From contig NZ_VFOS01000001.1 in NCBI RefSeq assembly GCF_006716265.1, positions 496,001 to 560,000 on the forward strand: 64,000 nucleotides of DNA, in the 5' to 3' direction. The notes beneath the pieces were generated by a model. It did not search any database, was not told where the DNA came from, and worked only from the letters and a program-made list of their open reading frames with translations. The stretch is from Rarobacter faecitabidus (GTDB taxonomy: Bacteria; Actinomycetota; Actinomycetes; Actinomycetales; Cellulomonadaceae). Numbering within the stretch: the stretch's first letter is position 1; each line of letters starts with the position of its first letter. The position numbers and the translations under genes were made by a program. Positions 35,518 to 44,681 of the stretch are shown in pieces.

Positions 35518-36633
35518 ATGATGCGCAAACTACGGCCGAACGAGGGACGCGCCGGCCGAACCAGCCGCCTCCCGAGTCAGGGCTCCAGCGCGGTATCTCC
35601 TGCGACACCAGGAGTGATCGCACGATTCGTCATCGACGGACAGCCTTCCCGGGTGCCGGAGGATATCTCGATCGCCGACGCGACGGCCTTCGCGCAGGAG
35701 CAGCCGGACGGAATGGCACTGTTCCTGTACCTGGCGCCTACCCCCGACGAGATCGCGGAACTGGCGACCGCTTGGAAGTTGCACCCGCTGCTCCTCGAAG
35801 ACCTGGTGAATGCACGCCAGCGGCCGAAGCTCGAACGCTATGGCGATGCCCTGTTCCTCGTGGCACGCTCGGCCAGATACATCGATGAAACCGAGGAAGT
35901 GGACTTCGCGGAGTTCCACGTCCTCGTGCGGCCGAACGCCGTGGCCGTGCTGTGTCAGGACGAACGCTGGATCGACGGCACGAATGGAGCCAGATTTCAT
36001 GAGCAGGATTCCGCGACTCTCAAGGGTCAGGAAGGCGCGCTGCTCACTAATGAGACCCTTCTGCGACTGGGACCCGAAGCGGTCGTCTACCGGCTCCTCG
36101 ATGCGATCGTCGACGGGTACGCCCCGGTCCTGCGAGGGGTCTCCATCGACAAGGAACAGATCGAGAGGCAGGTCTTCAGTGGCGACGCGGCGGTCGCAGA
36201 ACGCATCTACCGGCTGAGTCAGGAAGTCATCGACATGCAGCAGGCCATCTCATCTCTGACAGAGGTGCTCGATGGACTGCGAGGAGGATTCGTCAAATAC
36301 GACATCCCGGACGAGTTGCGCTCCTACCTCGATGACCTGGCTGATCACCTCAGGCGCGCGGCCACGCAGATATCCGATCTGCGTGTCGCCCTGGCGCAGA
36401 TCCTGAACGTCAACGCGACGCTCGTGGCCCAGCGGCAGAACGAGGATATGAAGAAGATCTCCGGCTGGGCGGCCATCCTCTTCGCGCCGACTCTGATCGG
36501 TGCGATCTACGGGATGAACTTCGATGACATGCCGGAACTGCACTGGACGTTCGGCTATCCGATGGCGATCGGGTTGATGGTCGGTCTGGGTGTGCTGCTG
36601 TACGTGATCTTCAAGCGCAGCAAGTGGATGTAG
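35518..36633 (+). CDS. corA: CorA-family magnesium/metal transporter
   Basis: 371 residues. Start at ATG 35518 after an AGGACGAGGGG ribosome site. Long soluble N-terminal domain, helical stalk (QVFSGDAAVAERIYRLSQEV onward), and two C-terminal helices with the CorA signature YGMNFDDMPEL after the first helix (YGMNF = GMN motif). Pentameric Mg/Co channel in the cell membrane. Confidence 0.93.
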   Translation: MMRKLRPNEGRAGRTSRLPSQGSSAVSPATPGVIARFVIDGQPSRVPEDISIADATAFAQEQPDGMALFLYLAPTPDEIAELATAWKLHPLLLEDLVNARQRPKLERYGDALFLVARSARYIDETEEVDFAEFHVLVRPNAVAVLCQDERWIDGTNGARFHEQDSATLKGQEGALLTNETLLRLGPEAVVYRLLDAIVDGYAPVLRGVSIDKEQIERQVFSGDAAVAERIYRLSQEVIDMQQAISSLTEVLDGLRGGFVKYDIPDELRSYLDDLADHLRRAATQISDLRVALAQILNVNATLVAQRQNEDMKKISGWAAILFAPTLIGAIYGMNFDDMPELHWTFGYPMAIGLMVGLGVLLYVIFKRSKWM

Positions 36634-36636
36634 ACG

Positions 36637-37694
36637 TCAGGCAATCCGGGCGTGTGGGTAGGCGGGGTCGCGACCCTGAAATCCGAGAATGCTCGGGTTC
36701 TGGATCACGCCATCGCGGATTTCGATCGCGCGGGAGACGGTCAGGTCGGTAGCCCATGCAGCCGGGCCCCGTGCGACTGTTCGCAGGAACGGTAGGATCG
36801 CCTCGCTGATCTCCCAGGTGGCCGAGTTCCACAGGTAGGACGGGCTGTGATCGACGGCGTAGTAGTCAATGCCGTGGCCGACCGCGAACATCGGCCGGTC
36901 GAAGGTGGTCGGCCTCGCCCACTCGAATCCCATGGCCACGTCGCACGACACGTCCATGATCAGACTGCCTGGCGCGAAGTCGGCGAGATCCTCTGTGCGC
37001 AGGTAGGTCAGGGGGGACGAGACATCCTGAAGCGTGCAATTGACGATGATGTCGTGCGATGCCAGGAAGGCCGGGAGCAGAACGTCGCCATCAGGAGTGG
37101 AAACCTCGCTGAGGTGAGTCGCGCCCTCGTCCGTGTTGAGCTGTGTGATGTGGGCTGCGTGGATCGGCGAGCCTACGGCCGCGACACCGCGTTGTTCTTG
37201 TGGAACACGTGAAGGCTGAAATCACCGCGGCGGGTCCAGTGATTCATGGCCTCGAAGGCGATCAGAGTGAGCCTGCGGTCAATCGCCGTCTGCGTCATCC
37301 CGGCATCCTGCACGCAGTGGTGCCAGCCCCAAAGCACGCGGCCAGCGGGCATCGCAGCGACATCGGCTGCTTGCGGCTTCGGCAGCAGCAGTACGTCGGC
37401 GGATTCGATCACGTCTGCGCGTTCGGTGACCCTGCCAACTCGCGACTCGACGTAACCCGGCTCCAATTGGAAGTCGGCGCCGTATCCACGCTCGACGATC
37501 ATCCGGGCGAGCACGTCCGGATCTATTCGGTCCAGATGGTGGGGGTGAATCGGGAGTCGTCGCTCGTTCTCCATCGAGGAGGTGGCCAGCAGGCCGAGGC
37601 TGAGCAGGTCGCCGCTCACCGCCACTTTGTCAGAGGCCGTGGCGAGCACATCGGGGGAAGATTGAGCGGTGCCGGACATCCGGTCTCCCATCAT
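36637..37694 (-). pseudogene. N5-(carboxyethyl)ornithine synthase / alanine dehydrogenase-like gene with internal deletion
   Basis: The first part (from 37694) reads LATSSMENERRLPIHPHHLD, ADVLLLPKPQ, GWHHCVQDAGMTQTAIDRRL to FHKNN, then the frame breaks near 37180. In the next frame it resumes at VGSPIHAAHITQL, ASHDIIVNC, APGSLIMDVSCDVAMGFEWA, DYYAVDHSPSYLWNSATWE and ends at 36637. The segment that normally holds the GxGxxG nucleotide-binding loop, about 50-60 residues, is gone. The gene is therefore dead as an enzyme of this family. Confidence 0.75.
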
Positions 37695-37780
37695 TGGGGA
37701 ACCGTAGTCAGCTCCTTTTCCATCGTACGCTCTGCCGTGAGTGGCCTAGGACGAGCGCTTCGCCGTGCAAGCGCCCTCGA

Positions 37781-38641
37781 TTAAGCCCACGTGTCCGCCA
37801 CGACGGTGTTGTAGAACTGCGTCTCGACCGGCTCCCCGGAACCATCAAGTGTTACCCCTCGCCCGATCAGCGGCGGCAGTGTCTTGTCGCGGTCGCGGAA
37901 GTAGTTGCGCGTGGGAATGCGGGACGCGATGTAACTGCCGAACAGTGTTTGCGAGTCCTTCTCGCCCGTCTGAGCCAGCGTGATGGGCATGAACGTGGCG
38001 GCCAACTGCGTTCCAATGATCCTGTCAAGGGACCCGCCCTTGTTGAGAACGGCGAAGTGGATGTGGGCCGCGTTCGCCCGCGGTACTAACTGGTACAGCA
38101 GTTCCGCGATCATCTGGCTCTCCTGCCCCTGGACGCTGAAGTCCGGGTGGATGAACAGTTCCAGGTCATCGCAGATCACCAGAATCGGAAACAGCGGCGG
38201 AGCACCCGGCGTCGCGAGTTGGGCGTGACGTTCCGAAATGATCGCCCGCAGACCATCCAGTACGCGAATGAACCCCTGGTTGTCCTTGTACGTCTGAACG
38301 CGAGCCTGGTACTCCGCCTCATAGTCCGTGGTGCGATCGGCGCTGTCGGCAGCGAGGGCACTGTGGACGACGCGGATCTCCCATGCGTCGGCGTGTTCGT
38401 ACCCGTGAGCCGCCAGCGTGCGCGCCAGCGTGCTGCGTCCGAGCCGCGCTGCGCCGACGGCGAAGAGGTTGGGCCGTGCCTGAGCGTCCCAGATGACCTC
38501 CCCGCCTGCCGAACGCCCGAGCGGGAAGTGGTGCCGTTCTCCCAGCGCGTGCGCGTGTTCCGGTCGTGGCACGACGGCGTTGATCCCATTCACGACCTCG
38601 GATTCGAGGCTGAATTGCTTCGTACGAGAAAAGATTCCCAT
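37781..38641 (-). CDS. FtsK/SpoIIIE-like ATPase domain lacking a P-loop lysine
   Basis: 286 residues. HHFPLGRSAGGEVIWDAQARPNLFAVG strongly resembles the lead-in to the FtsK/SpoIIIE motor domain. The following P-loop reads GAARLGRSTLA, without the GKS/T. A Walker B-like ILVICDDLELF is present. Either it binds no ATP (a structural paralogue, as in type VII secretion or conjugative proteins) or it is a decaying copy. Start is a clear ATG. Confidence 0.5.
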   Translation of the reverse strand: MGIFSRTKQFSLESEVVNGINAVVPRPEHAHALGERHHFPLGRSAGGEVIWDAQARPNLFAVGAARLGRSTLARTLAAHGYEHADAWEIRVVHSALAADSADRTTDYEAEYQARVQTYKDNQGFIRVLDGLRAIISERHAQLATPGAPPLFPILVICDDLELFIHPDFSVQGQESQMIAELLYQLVPRANAAHIHFAVLNKGGSLDRIIGTQLAATFMPITLAQTGEKDSQTLFGSYIASRIPTRNYFRDRDKTLPPLIGRGVTLDGSGEPVETQFYNTVVADTWA

Positions 38642-38815
38642 GAGCGCTCCTCAGACGACGTTGTCTTCCTACCGCTTGCATCAGACCAGATAAGTGGTAT
38701 ATCGGACGCCCTGTCCTCCGGCTTGAGTGGGCATTTCCTCGGTATTCCGCGGTTTGTGACCGTCGTGAAGCGAAATGGGGGTGTGCGGGATCATCCGCAG
38801 AACCGCAGCGTGGAA

Positions 38816-39619
38816 TTACAGCACTCCGGATGCCTCCGCTGACCCGTGCCTCGCGACGTCGTCGCGCAGCACTCCCGGCCAGAGCTCGACGTCCGCGGGC
38901 GTTCTGGCGATCGCTAGCGTCGAATTGCGCATCAACTCCGCGAGCCGCTCGGCGGTCGACAGCGGGTGAGCCGGATCGCCGGTCCACGCCAGGATCGTTG
39001 TGGGCACCTCGAGGCGCGCGATGTCCGAGGGCGAGGGAAGGTCGCTGAGCGCCGCACCGCGAAACAGTGACGGGAGAATCTCCTCAGCCACGTCCGGCAA
39101 CGTGTGGGGGCGTCCCGCGGTTGCGGGTGGCACGTGCGCCTCCTGGTCGGCCTCGGCAAACGCGGCGAAGCCCTCGTCCTCAATCAACTCCGCGGAGCGC
39201 CGGTACTTCTCAGCGATCGCCGGCCGGGTTTCCCAGGCCGTCGCCGGTACCAGCAACGTCAACCCGTTGAACCGCCCAGGCTCGCGCACCGCAGCGTGCA
39301 GCAGCGTGCCCGCGCCCATCGACGGCCCTACGCCGTGGACCTTCTCGCCGGGAAACCAGTGATCGAGGAGCCGAAGCAGGTCATCGGCGAGCGCAGGCCA
39401 CCGGTAGTCCTCGGGAACCTGCCGGCCGGTGGAGTGCCCATGTCCGCGAGCGTCGTAGCGCAGCAGGCGCGTCCCGCTGAGGCCTCGTCCAAGGTCGAGC
39501 GACAACTGCCGATCCCGCGCCCGGCTCGACGTCAAACCGTGCAACTGGACGACGGGATGGCCGCCCTCGTCGCTGAATTCGACGGCGAGTTCGGCCCCTG
39601 GCACGCGGAACACCGACAT
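38816..39619 (-). CDS. Alpha/beta hydrolase
   Basis: 267 residues. Oxyanion VVQLHGLTSS, nucleophile GVGPSMGAGTLLHAA, acid region ILAWTGDPAHPLS, general fold of carboxylesterase/haloperoxidase type. The expected C-terminal His is in DDVARHGSAE. Divergent from the acyltransferase-GNAT gene with 50 bases between starts. Substrate unknown. Confidence 0.85.
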   Translation of the reverse strand: MSVFRVPGAELAVEFSDEGGHPVVQLHGLTSSRARDRQLSLDLGRGLSGTRLLRYDARGHGHSTGRQVPEDYRWPALADDLLRLLDHWFPGEKVHGVGPSMGAGTLLHAAVREPGRFNGLTLLVPATAWETRPAIAEKYRRSAELIEDEGFAAFAEADQEAHVPPATAGRPHTLPDVAEEILPSLFRGAALSDLPSPSDIARLEVPTTILAWTGDPAHPLSTAERLAELMRNSTLAIARTPADVELWPGVLRDDVARHGSAEASGVL

Positions 39620-39669
39620 GTTCGCTCCTTTTGTCGTGAATACACGGGTATGGCGAATAGGGTATCGCC

Positions 39670-41436
39670 ATGCGTCTCACAAATGTCGCGCACCTGCGAC
39701 TTCCCTTCGGGCGACTCTTCGGATACGACGTGGTCGTCTCCGAACCGGGCCGCTCGCTCCCCGTATCGTTCGATCAACGGCGTCACGTGGGAGCGGGGGA
39801 CCGGGAAGGATCGTGGATGGCGCTGTCGTTCCGCCTACCCGATCCCATTTCGCGCGAGGCGCTGGCTGCGGCGTGGCTGGCCGTCGTGAGTCGCCACGGC
39901 ACCCTCCGGTCGGAGTTTCTACCCGGGGCGGATGGTGTGCCGCAACTGCGGGAAATCGACGTGTCGGAAGGGGAGTGGGTCGAGCACGCGGTCGCGCCCG
40001 GTCAGGCGGTCAACGACGCCCTGCGCGAGGTACTGGATCGCGCGTGCTCGCCCTACTCCCGCCCCTCGCACCGGCTGTGCGTCCTGGAGACCGCGGCAGG
40101 GCCGACCCTCATCGTCGCGGCCGACCACTCGCACCTCGACATGTGGTCGCTGCTGGTGATCATGCGGGATTTCCTCGCGGCGCTAGGCGCGAGCCGCAAT
40201 GGATCGTCGCCGTCGCTACCGCCCGCACCGGCGTTCGCCGCTCATACTCAGGCGCTACTCGACCGACCGGCTGCGCCAGATGAGATCCGCCGCCGCTGGG
40301 ACGAGGTTCTCACCGCCAGCGGGGGAGTCATGCCCCGGTTCCCGCTGCCACTGGGACCCGCCGCGCCGCAGCCGGAACGGGTAGAGGTGCGCGACGTGTT
40401 CGACGTGGACGACAGCGTCGCATTCTCGGCGCAAGCGCGCCAGGATGGCGTCTCCACGCTGGCGCTCGCGGTCTCGGCCATGACGGCCGTGACGCAGGAA
40501 CTCGCCGGCTCCGCGCTCCGCGCCGTGTTCCCGGTGCACAGCCGATACGACGCCACCTGGCACGATTCAGTCGGATGGTTCATCACCAACTCCGTCTTGG
40601 AATCGTCCGATACTGATCCGCGGGCCGGCGCGGCGGCCGTCAAGGAAGCCATCCGCATGGGCTCCTGGCCGCTGAACGACGTGCTGAGCCAATGGGGTGG
40701 CATGCCCGAGGCGCCGGGGATGTTCGCGATCTCCTGGCTTGACCTGCGCCGGCTCCCCGTCCGCGTCGATTCGGCTGGGCTCGAGGCGCAGTACGTCAGC
40801 GCCTCTATCCGCACCGACGGCGTGATGCTGTGGTTCATTCTGGACGATTCGGGGCTGCACCTACGCTGCCGGTATCCCGATACCGCCGAGGCTCGCAGGC
40901 ACGTCGGCGCCTGGCTGGACCTGCTCGTCGCGCGATTGAAGGAGGCCGCGCGGCTTTCGGTCCGCAGCGTCCTGCGCACGCCGGATCGCGCGTACCAACT
41001 GCATCGTGCGGCCAGGGCCGATATCCCGGAGATCGTCGCGCTGCTGTCGGACGATGAGATCGGCGGCGCCCGCGAGGCCGCGGAGATCGCGCGGTACGAG
41101 GCCGCGTTCGACGTGCTGACCCTTGATCGATCGCAGCATCTCGCGGTCGCACGTGATGACGACAATCGCATCGTGGGCACCATGCAGTTGACCGTCATCC
41201 CCGGCCTCTCGCGGGGCGGCGCCACCCGGTTGCAGATCGAAGGGCTTCGGGTGGCAGCGGACGAGCGCTCCCGCGGGCTGGGGACGGCGATGCTCGAATG
41301 GGCGCACGAATACGGCCGGGCGCGCGGGGCGATGCTCGCTCAGGTCACGACGGACGAGGCACGCGAGCGAGCGCGTGAGTTCTACACGCGGCTCGGCTAC
41401 GAGACGAAACACGTGGGGCTCAAGCGGCCGCTGTGA
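39670..41436 (+). CDS. Condensation-like acyltransferase fused to GNAT acetyltransferase
   Basis: 588 residues. Residues 1-430 follow the NRPS condensation/PapA fold: an LRSEFLPGADG segment, the active-site-like AADHSHLDMWSLLVIM (HxxxD type) and a DSVGWFITNSV stretch (second-domain motif). Residues about 440-588 form a GNAT domain: RLQIEGLRVAADERSRGLGTAMLEWA and FYTRLGYETKH. A double acyl-transfer protein suggests a lipid or small-peptide modification, but no carrier protein or synthetase is nearby. I know of no standard family with this pairing. Confidence 0.7.
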   Translation: MRLTNVAHLRLPFGRLFGYDVVVSEPGRSLPVSFDQRRHVGAGDREGSWMALSFRLPDPISREALAAAWLAVVSRHGTLRSEFLPGADGVPQLREIDVSEGEWVEHAVAPGQAVNDALREVLDRACSPYSRPSHRLCVLETAAGPTLIVAADHSHLDMWSLLVIMRDFLAALGASRNGSSPSLPPAPAFAAHTQALLDRPAAPDEIRRRWDEVLTASGGVMPRFPLPLGPAAPQPERVEVRDVFDVDDSVAFSAQARQDGVSTLALAVSAMTAVTQELAGSALRAVFPVHSRYDATWHDSVGWFITNSVLESSDTDPRAGAAAVKEAIRMGSWPLNDVLSQWGGMPEAPGMFAISWLDLRRLPVRVDSAGLEAQYVSASIRTDGVMLWFILDDSGLHLRCRYPDTAEARRHVGAWLDLLVARLKEAARLSVRSVLRTPDRAYQLHRAARADIPEIVALLSDDEIGGAREAAEIARYEAAFDVLTLDRSQHLAVARDDDNRIVGTMQLTVIPGLSRGGATRLQIEGLRVAADERSRGLGTAMLEWAHEYGRARGAMLAQVTTDEARERAREFYTRLGYETKHVGLKRPL

Positions 41437-41447
41437 TGGCCGAGGTC

Positions 41448-41484
41448 TGAGGCGGGCCCGTGCTGGCGGCACGGGCCCGCCTCA
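41448..41484 (+). terminator. Strong hairpin terminator after the acyltransferase-GNAT gene
   Basis: Perfect 16-bp stem TGAGGCGGGCCCGTGC with its complement and loop TGGCG. Lies 11 bases past the stop at 41436 and serves convergent azoR as well. Confidence 0.8.
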
Positions 41485-41596
41485 GCGATTGCCAGCGCGA
41501 CAGCATACCGGCATGGCGGGATGGCGATGTGTTGGAACGCCGATGTGGCGGGATGGGGGTGCGCGCTATGCCCAGGGCCGCCATCCCTCCGAAGGC

Positions 41597-42256
41597 TCAG
41601 GCGACCGCGGTCTGCCTCGCGGCAGCGATTCTCCGTCCGGCGCTGCGAGCCTCGTCCTCGGCGCGAGCGCGCAATTGCGCCCCCTGCTCCTTGAACTGGT
41701 CGAGCGCAGGGTTCACGCCGACGAGAGTGAAGGGACGCTGGACGATGTGCAGGTCGAGACCCCAGACGTCCTCGAGCACGCGCCGAAGCCACGGCGTCGA
41801 GTGGTCCCAGCCTTCTCGGGGCGTGCCAGGGCTGTAGTTGCCGCCCAGTGCCGTGACGAGCACGGCGGGCTTTCCCTGGATCGCCGACACGGCCCCGGGC
41901 CCGATGCGAGGGTCGGTGTAGGCGACATCGAACCACGTCTTGAAGTGCTGCGACACGCCGAAGTTGTACAGCGGGACGCTCAGCAGCAATGCGTCCGCGC
42001 CGATGAGTTCCTCCGCGAGGGAGGTGGCGAATTCTTGCGCATCCCGCTGGGCCTGCGTGCGGTTCTCGGCGGGAACGAATCCGGCGGTCACCGCGTTCTG
42101 CCACGTTTCTGTGGTGACGGGATCGGCGGCGAGGTCGCGCCGCAGGACTTCGGAGCCGGGGTGCGCTGTGGTCCACTCGGCTTGGACGAGGTCTCCAAGT
42201 GCGCGCGTCGCTGACGTGGCGGGGGTGATGCTCGCGTCGAGGCGGAATAGGGTCAC
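41597..42256 (-). CDS. azoR: FMN-dependent NADH-azoreductase-like protein
   Basis: 219 residues from GTG 42256, chosen because GGAG sits eight bases ahead; a longer ATG start (42280) would overlap that ribosome site. LFRLDASITPATSATRALGD, LLLSVPLYNFGVSQHFKTWFD and TALGGNYSPGT are the AzoR flavodoxin-fold signatures. It reduces quinones and azo bonds. Divergent from an HxlR regulator, the standard pairing. Confidence 0.9.
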   Translation of the reverse strand: MTLFRLDASITPATSATRALGDLVQAEWTTAHPGSEVLRRDLAADPVTTETWQNAVTAGFVPAENRTQAQRDAQEFATSLAEELIGADALLLSVPLYNFGVSQHFKTWFDVAYTDPRIGPGAVSAIQGKPAVLVTALGGNYSPGTPREGWDHSTPWLRRVLEDVWGLDLHIVQRPFTLVGVNPALDQFKEQGAQLRARAEDEARSAGRRIAAARQTAVA

Positions 42257-42284
42257 GATGTGCTCTCCTTTGCTATTCATAGTC

Positions 42285-42301
42285 GCTAAGAAATTATTAG
42301 C
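42285..42301. promoter_or_regulatory. Inverted repeat in the azoR-hxlR promoter
   Basis: GCTAA-GAAATTA-TTAGC, between the divergent starts in an AT-rich patch. A likely HxlR operator. Confidence 0.5.
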
Positions 42302-42337
42302 AACAACGAAAAGGTTAGCACGGGGTAGAATCTGAGG

Positions 42338-42667
42338 GTGGACCATCCCGAATCCGTGAGACCGAAATGTGACGAAGCGGTCGCGCTTGCCTTCTCGGTG
42401 CTCGGAAAAAGGTGGAACGGGATGCTCTTGGACGCCCTGAGCGGGGGCTCCCTCAGTTTCTCCGCCGCCCGCCGTTCCGTGCCGGGCATCAGCGATGCGG
42501 TGCTGTCGGATCGACTCGCCGAGTTGACCGACGCCGGACTCGTTCACCGCCAGGTCGATCCCGGACCGCCACTGTCCGTCGAATACTCGCTCACGACCGC
42601 GGGGGAGAAACTGATTCCCGTTCTGAGCCAACTGGGCCGGTGGGCGGCCGAGAACCTCAACGCCTGA
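42338..42667 (+). CDS. HxlR-family regulator
   Basis: 109 residues, GTG start. VLGKRWNGMLLDALSGGSLSFSAARR and GISDAVLSDRLAELTDAGLVHR are the HxlR winged-helix core. A cysteine in the N-terminal KCDEAVALAF is the position used by redox-sensing members. Likely represses azoR until quinone or electrophile stress. Confidence 0.92.
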   Translation: MDHPESVRPKCDEAVALAFSVLGKRWNGMLLDALSGGSLSFSAARRSVPGISDAVLSDRLAELTDAGLVHRQVDPGPPLSVEYSLTTAGEKLIPVLSQLGRWAAENLNA

Positions 42668-42811
42668 CCCGCGATCCGCCTCCACTCCTCGTCCCATCAG
42701 CCGCCGCTCAGCCAGCGGCCGAGCCGCAGGCGCGGGCTTGTCTAGGGGCGCGGCAACATACATGGAGTGCGCGCCGAGTCGCACGTGGAGGACCGGGTCC
42801 GATGCGCGAAT

Positions 42812-42842
42812 GGGTGGCCGGGCCCAGAAGGCCCGACCACCC
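42812..42842 (-). terminator. Hairpin terminator after the ABC exporter operon
   Basis: GGGTGGCCGGGCC pairs with GGCCCGACCACCC (one mismatch) around loop CAGAA, 26 bases past the permease stop. Confidence 0.65.
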
Positions 42843-42867
42843 GGCTGCGGAATCGTCCTTGAGGCGC

Positions 42868-43683
42868 TTACGCCTTGCGCATGTACGCCCGCACCGTGAG
42901 TGGCGCGAAGATCGCCACGATGACGATCGCCCCGATGATCGTGGCGATGACATCGCCGCCGATCACACCGTTGTTCGCCATCTCCCGCACCGCCGTGACG
43001 AGGTGCGAAACCGGGTTTACGGTTGCGAACCATCTCAGTGCGGAGGGCAGCGTCTCGACCGCCACATACGCATTGGACAGGAACGTGAGCGGGAACAGGA
43101 TGAGCATGGAGATGCCCTGCACGCTGGACGCGGTCCGCGCGATGACGCCGAAGAAGGCGAAGATCCAGCTCACCGCCCACGAGGCGAAGATCACCAGAAG
43201 CGTAGCGAGTACCACCATTCCGAACCCGCCTGCGGGCCGGTAGCCGATGATGAAGCCGATCAGGAAGGTGAGGGTCGTCGCAATGGCGTAGCGCAGGGTG
43301 TCCGCGAGAAGTGCGCCCGCGAGCGGCGAGATGCGCGCGATGGGAAGCGACCGAAACCTGTCGAACACGCCCTTGTCCATGTCCTCGCGAAGTTGCGTGC
43401 CGGTCACCACGGAGGTGGTGATCACGGTCTGGACGAGGATTCCCGGTATGAGATAGGGCAGGTAACTCGAGACGTCGCCGGCGATTGCCCCCCCGAAGAT
43501 GTAGGCGAACATCACCGTGAAGATGATGGGCTGGAACACCACATCGAAGAGCTGTTCCGGCGTGCGGCGGACCTTGATGAGTCCGCGTCCCGCCATCGTG
43601 AGCGAGTTGCGCACGGTCTGGCCGAGCGAGGGGTGCTGGCGCAGGTGACGCTCAGCGGGCGGGGTGATGGTGGTCGTGGTCAA
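42868..43683 (-). CDS. ABC-2 type permease (DrrB-like)
   Basis: 271 residues with six hydrophobic segments. PEQLFDVVFQPIIFTVMFAYIFGG and YLPYLIPGILVQTVITTSVVTGTQLREDMDKGVFDRFRSLPI are typical of DrrB drug/lipid export permeases. The start overlaps the end of the ATPase gene by four bases. Forms the membrane half of the exporter. Confidence 0.92.
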   Translation of the reverse strand: MTTTTITPPAERHLRQHPSLGQTVRNSLTMAGRGLIKVRRTPEQLFDVVFQPIIFTVMFAYIFGGAIAGDVSSYLPYLIPGILVQTVITTSVVTGTQLREDMDKGVFDRFRSLPIARISPLAGALLADTLRYAIATTLTFLIGFIIGYRPAGGFGMVVLATLLVIFASWAVSWIFAFFGVIARTASSVQGISMLILFPLTFLSNAYVAVETLPSALRWFATVNPVSHLVTAVREMANNGVIGGDVIATIIGAIVIVAIFAPLTVRAYMRKA

Positions 43684-44681
43684 CGTGATGCTCCTTGCAG
43701 GCGTGCTTGATCATTCGCTGCCTCATCTGCGTCTGCGGTTGCGGAATCGTTGCCGGTCAGGGCGAGGAATACCTCATCCAGCGTGGGCTTCTGCACGCTG
43801 AGCTCGGTCAGCGAGAGGCCGGCATCGCGCAGTTTCATCAGCAGGTCGGTGACGAGGTTCGGGTCGGTCATTGGCGCGGTGATACGGCCCGCCTCTGGCG
43901 TGAGTGCGGAATGCACCCCGAGCGCCTGATCGACAACGCTCGCCGCCTCACCGATGCGCGCGCGATCGGTGATGGACAGGACGAGTGATGCCGTGCCGAT
44001 GCTCGTCTTGAGTTCGTCCGAGGTTCCCTCGGCTACTACCTTGCCGTGGTCGATGACGGCGATGCGATCCGCAAGCTGGTCGGCCTCATCGAGGTACTGC
44101 GTGGTGAGCAACACCGTCGAGCCGGTCTTGACCAGGTCGCGGATGGTGTCCCACATCTGTCCGCGCGTGCGCGGGTCCAGGCCGGTGGTGGGCTCGTCCA
44201 GGAAGATCAAGGGCGGCTGAGCGATGAGGGACGCGGCGAGGTCGAGGCGGCGGCGCATGCCGCCGGAGAACTGCTTGAGGGGGCGCTTGGCGGCATCCGT
44301 CAGCCCGAACCTTTCCAACAGCTCCGCGCTCTTCCGTTTCGCTTCGGCGCGGCTCAGTCCCAGCAGGCGCGAGAAGATCATGAGGTTCTCGGTGGCCGAG
44401 AGCGTCTCGTCCACCGAGGCGTACTGGCCGGTGACGCCGATCAGCTGGCGCACGACGTGCGGCTCTCGCTCGACGTCGTGACCGAAGATTCGGGCACTAC
44501 CGCCGTCGGGTCGTAGCAGGCTCGCCAGCATGGAGATAGTGGTCGTCTTGCCCGCTCCATTCGGGCCGAGCACGCCATACACTGCTCCTGCTTCGACCTG
44601 GAGGTCGACGCCGTCAACGGCTCGGTTGTCCCCGAAGACCTTCACCAGTCCGGTCGCCTCGACCGCGAGTTCGCGCGCCAT
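43680..44681 (-). CDS. ABC exporter ATPase (DrrA-like)
   Basis: 333 residues. ATG at 44681 follows a strong GGAGGGATTCTG ribosome site inside the end of marR. Walker A GPNGAGKTTTISML, signature FSGGMRRRLDLA, Walker B LIFLDEPTTGLD and H-loop TTQYLDEAD are present, followed by the DrrA C-terminal domain (KPTLDEVFLALTG). With the permease it should export a drug-like or lipid compound. Last two genes of a three-gene operon led by marR. Confidence 0.95.
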   Translation of the reverse strand: MARELAVEATGLVKVFGDNRAVDGVDLQVEAGAVYGVLGPNGAGKTTTISMLASLLRPDGGSARIFGHDVEREPHVVRQLIGVTGQYASVDETLSATENLMIFSRLLGLSRAEAKRKSAELLERFGLTDAAKRPLKQFSGGMRRRLDLAASLIAQPPLIFLDEPTTGLDPRTRGQMWDTIRDLVKTGSTVLLTTQYLDEADQLADRIAVIDHGKVVAEGTSDELKTSIGTASLVLSITDRARIGEAASVVDQALGVHSALTPEAGRITAPMTDPNLVTDLLMKLRDAGLSLTELSVQKPTLDEVFLALTGNDSATADADEAANDQARLQGASR

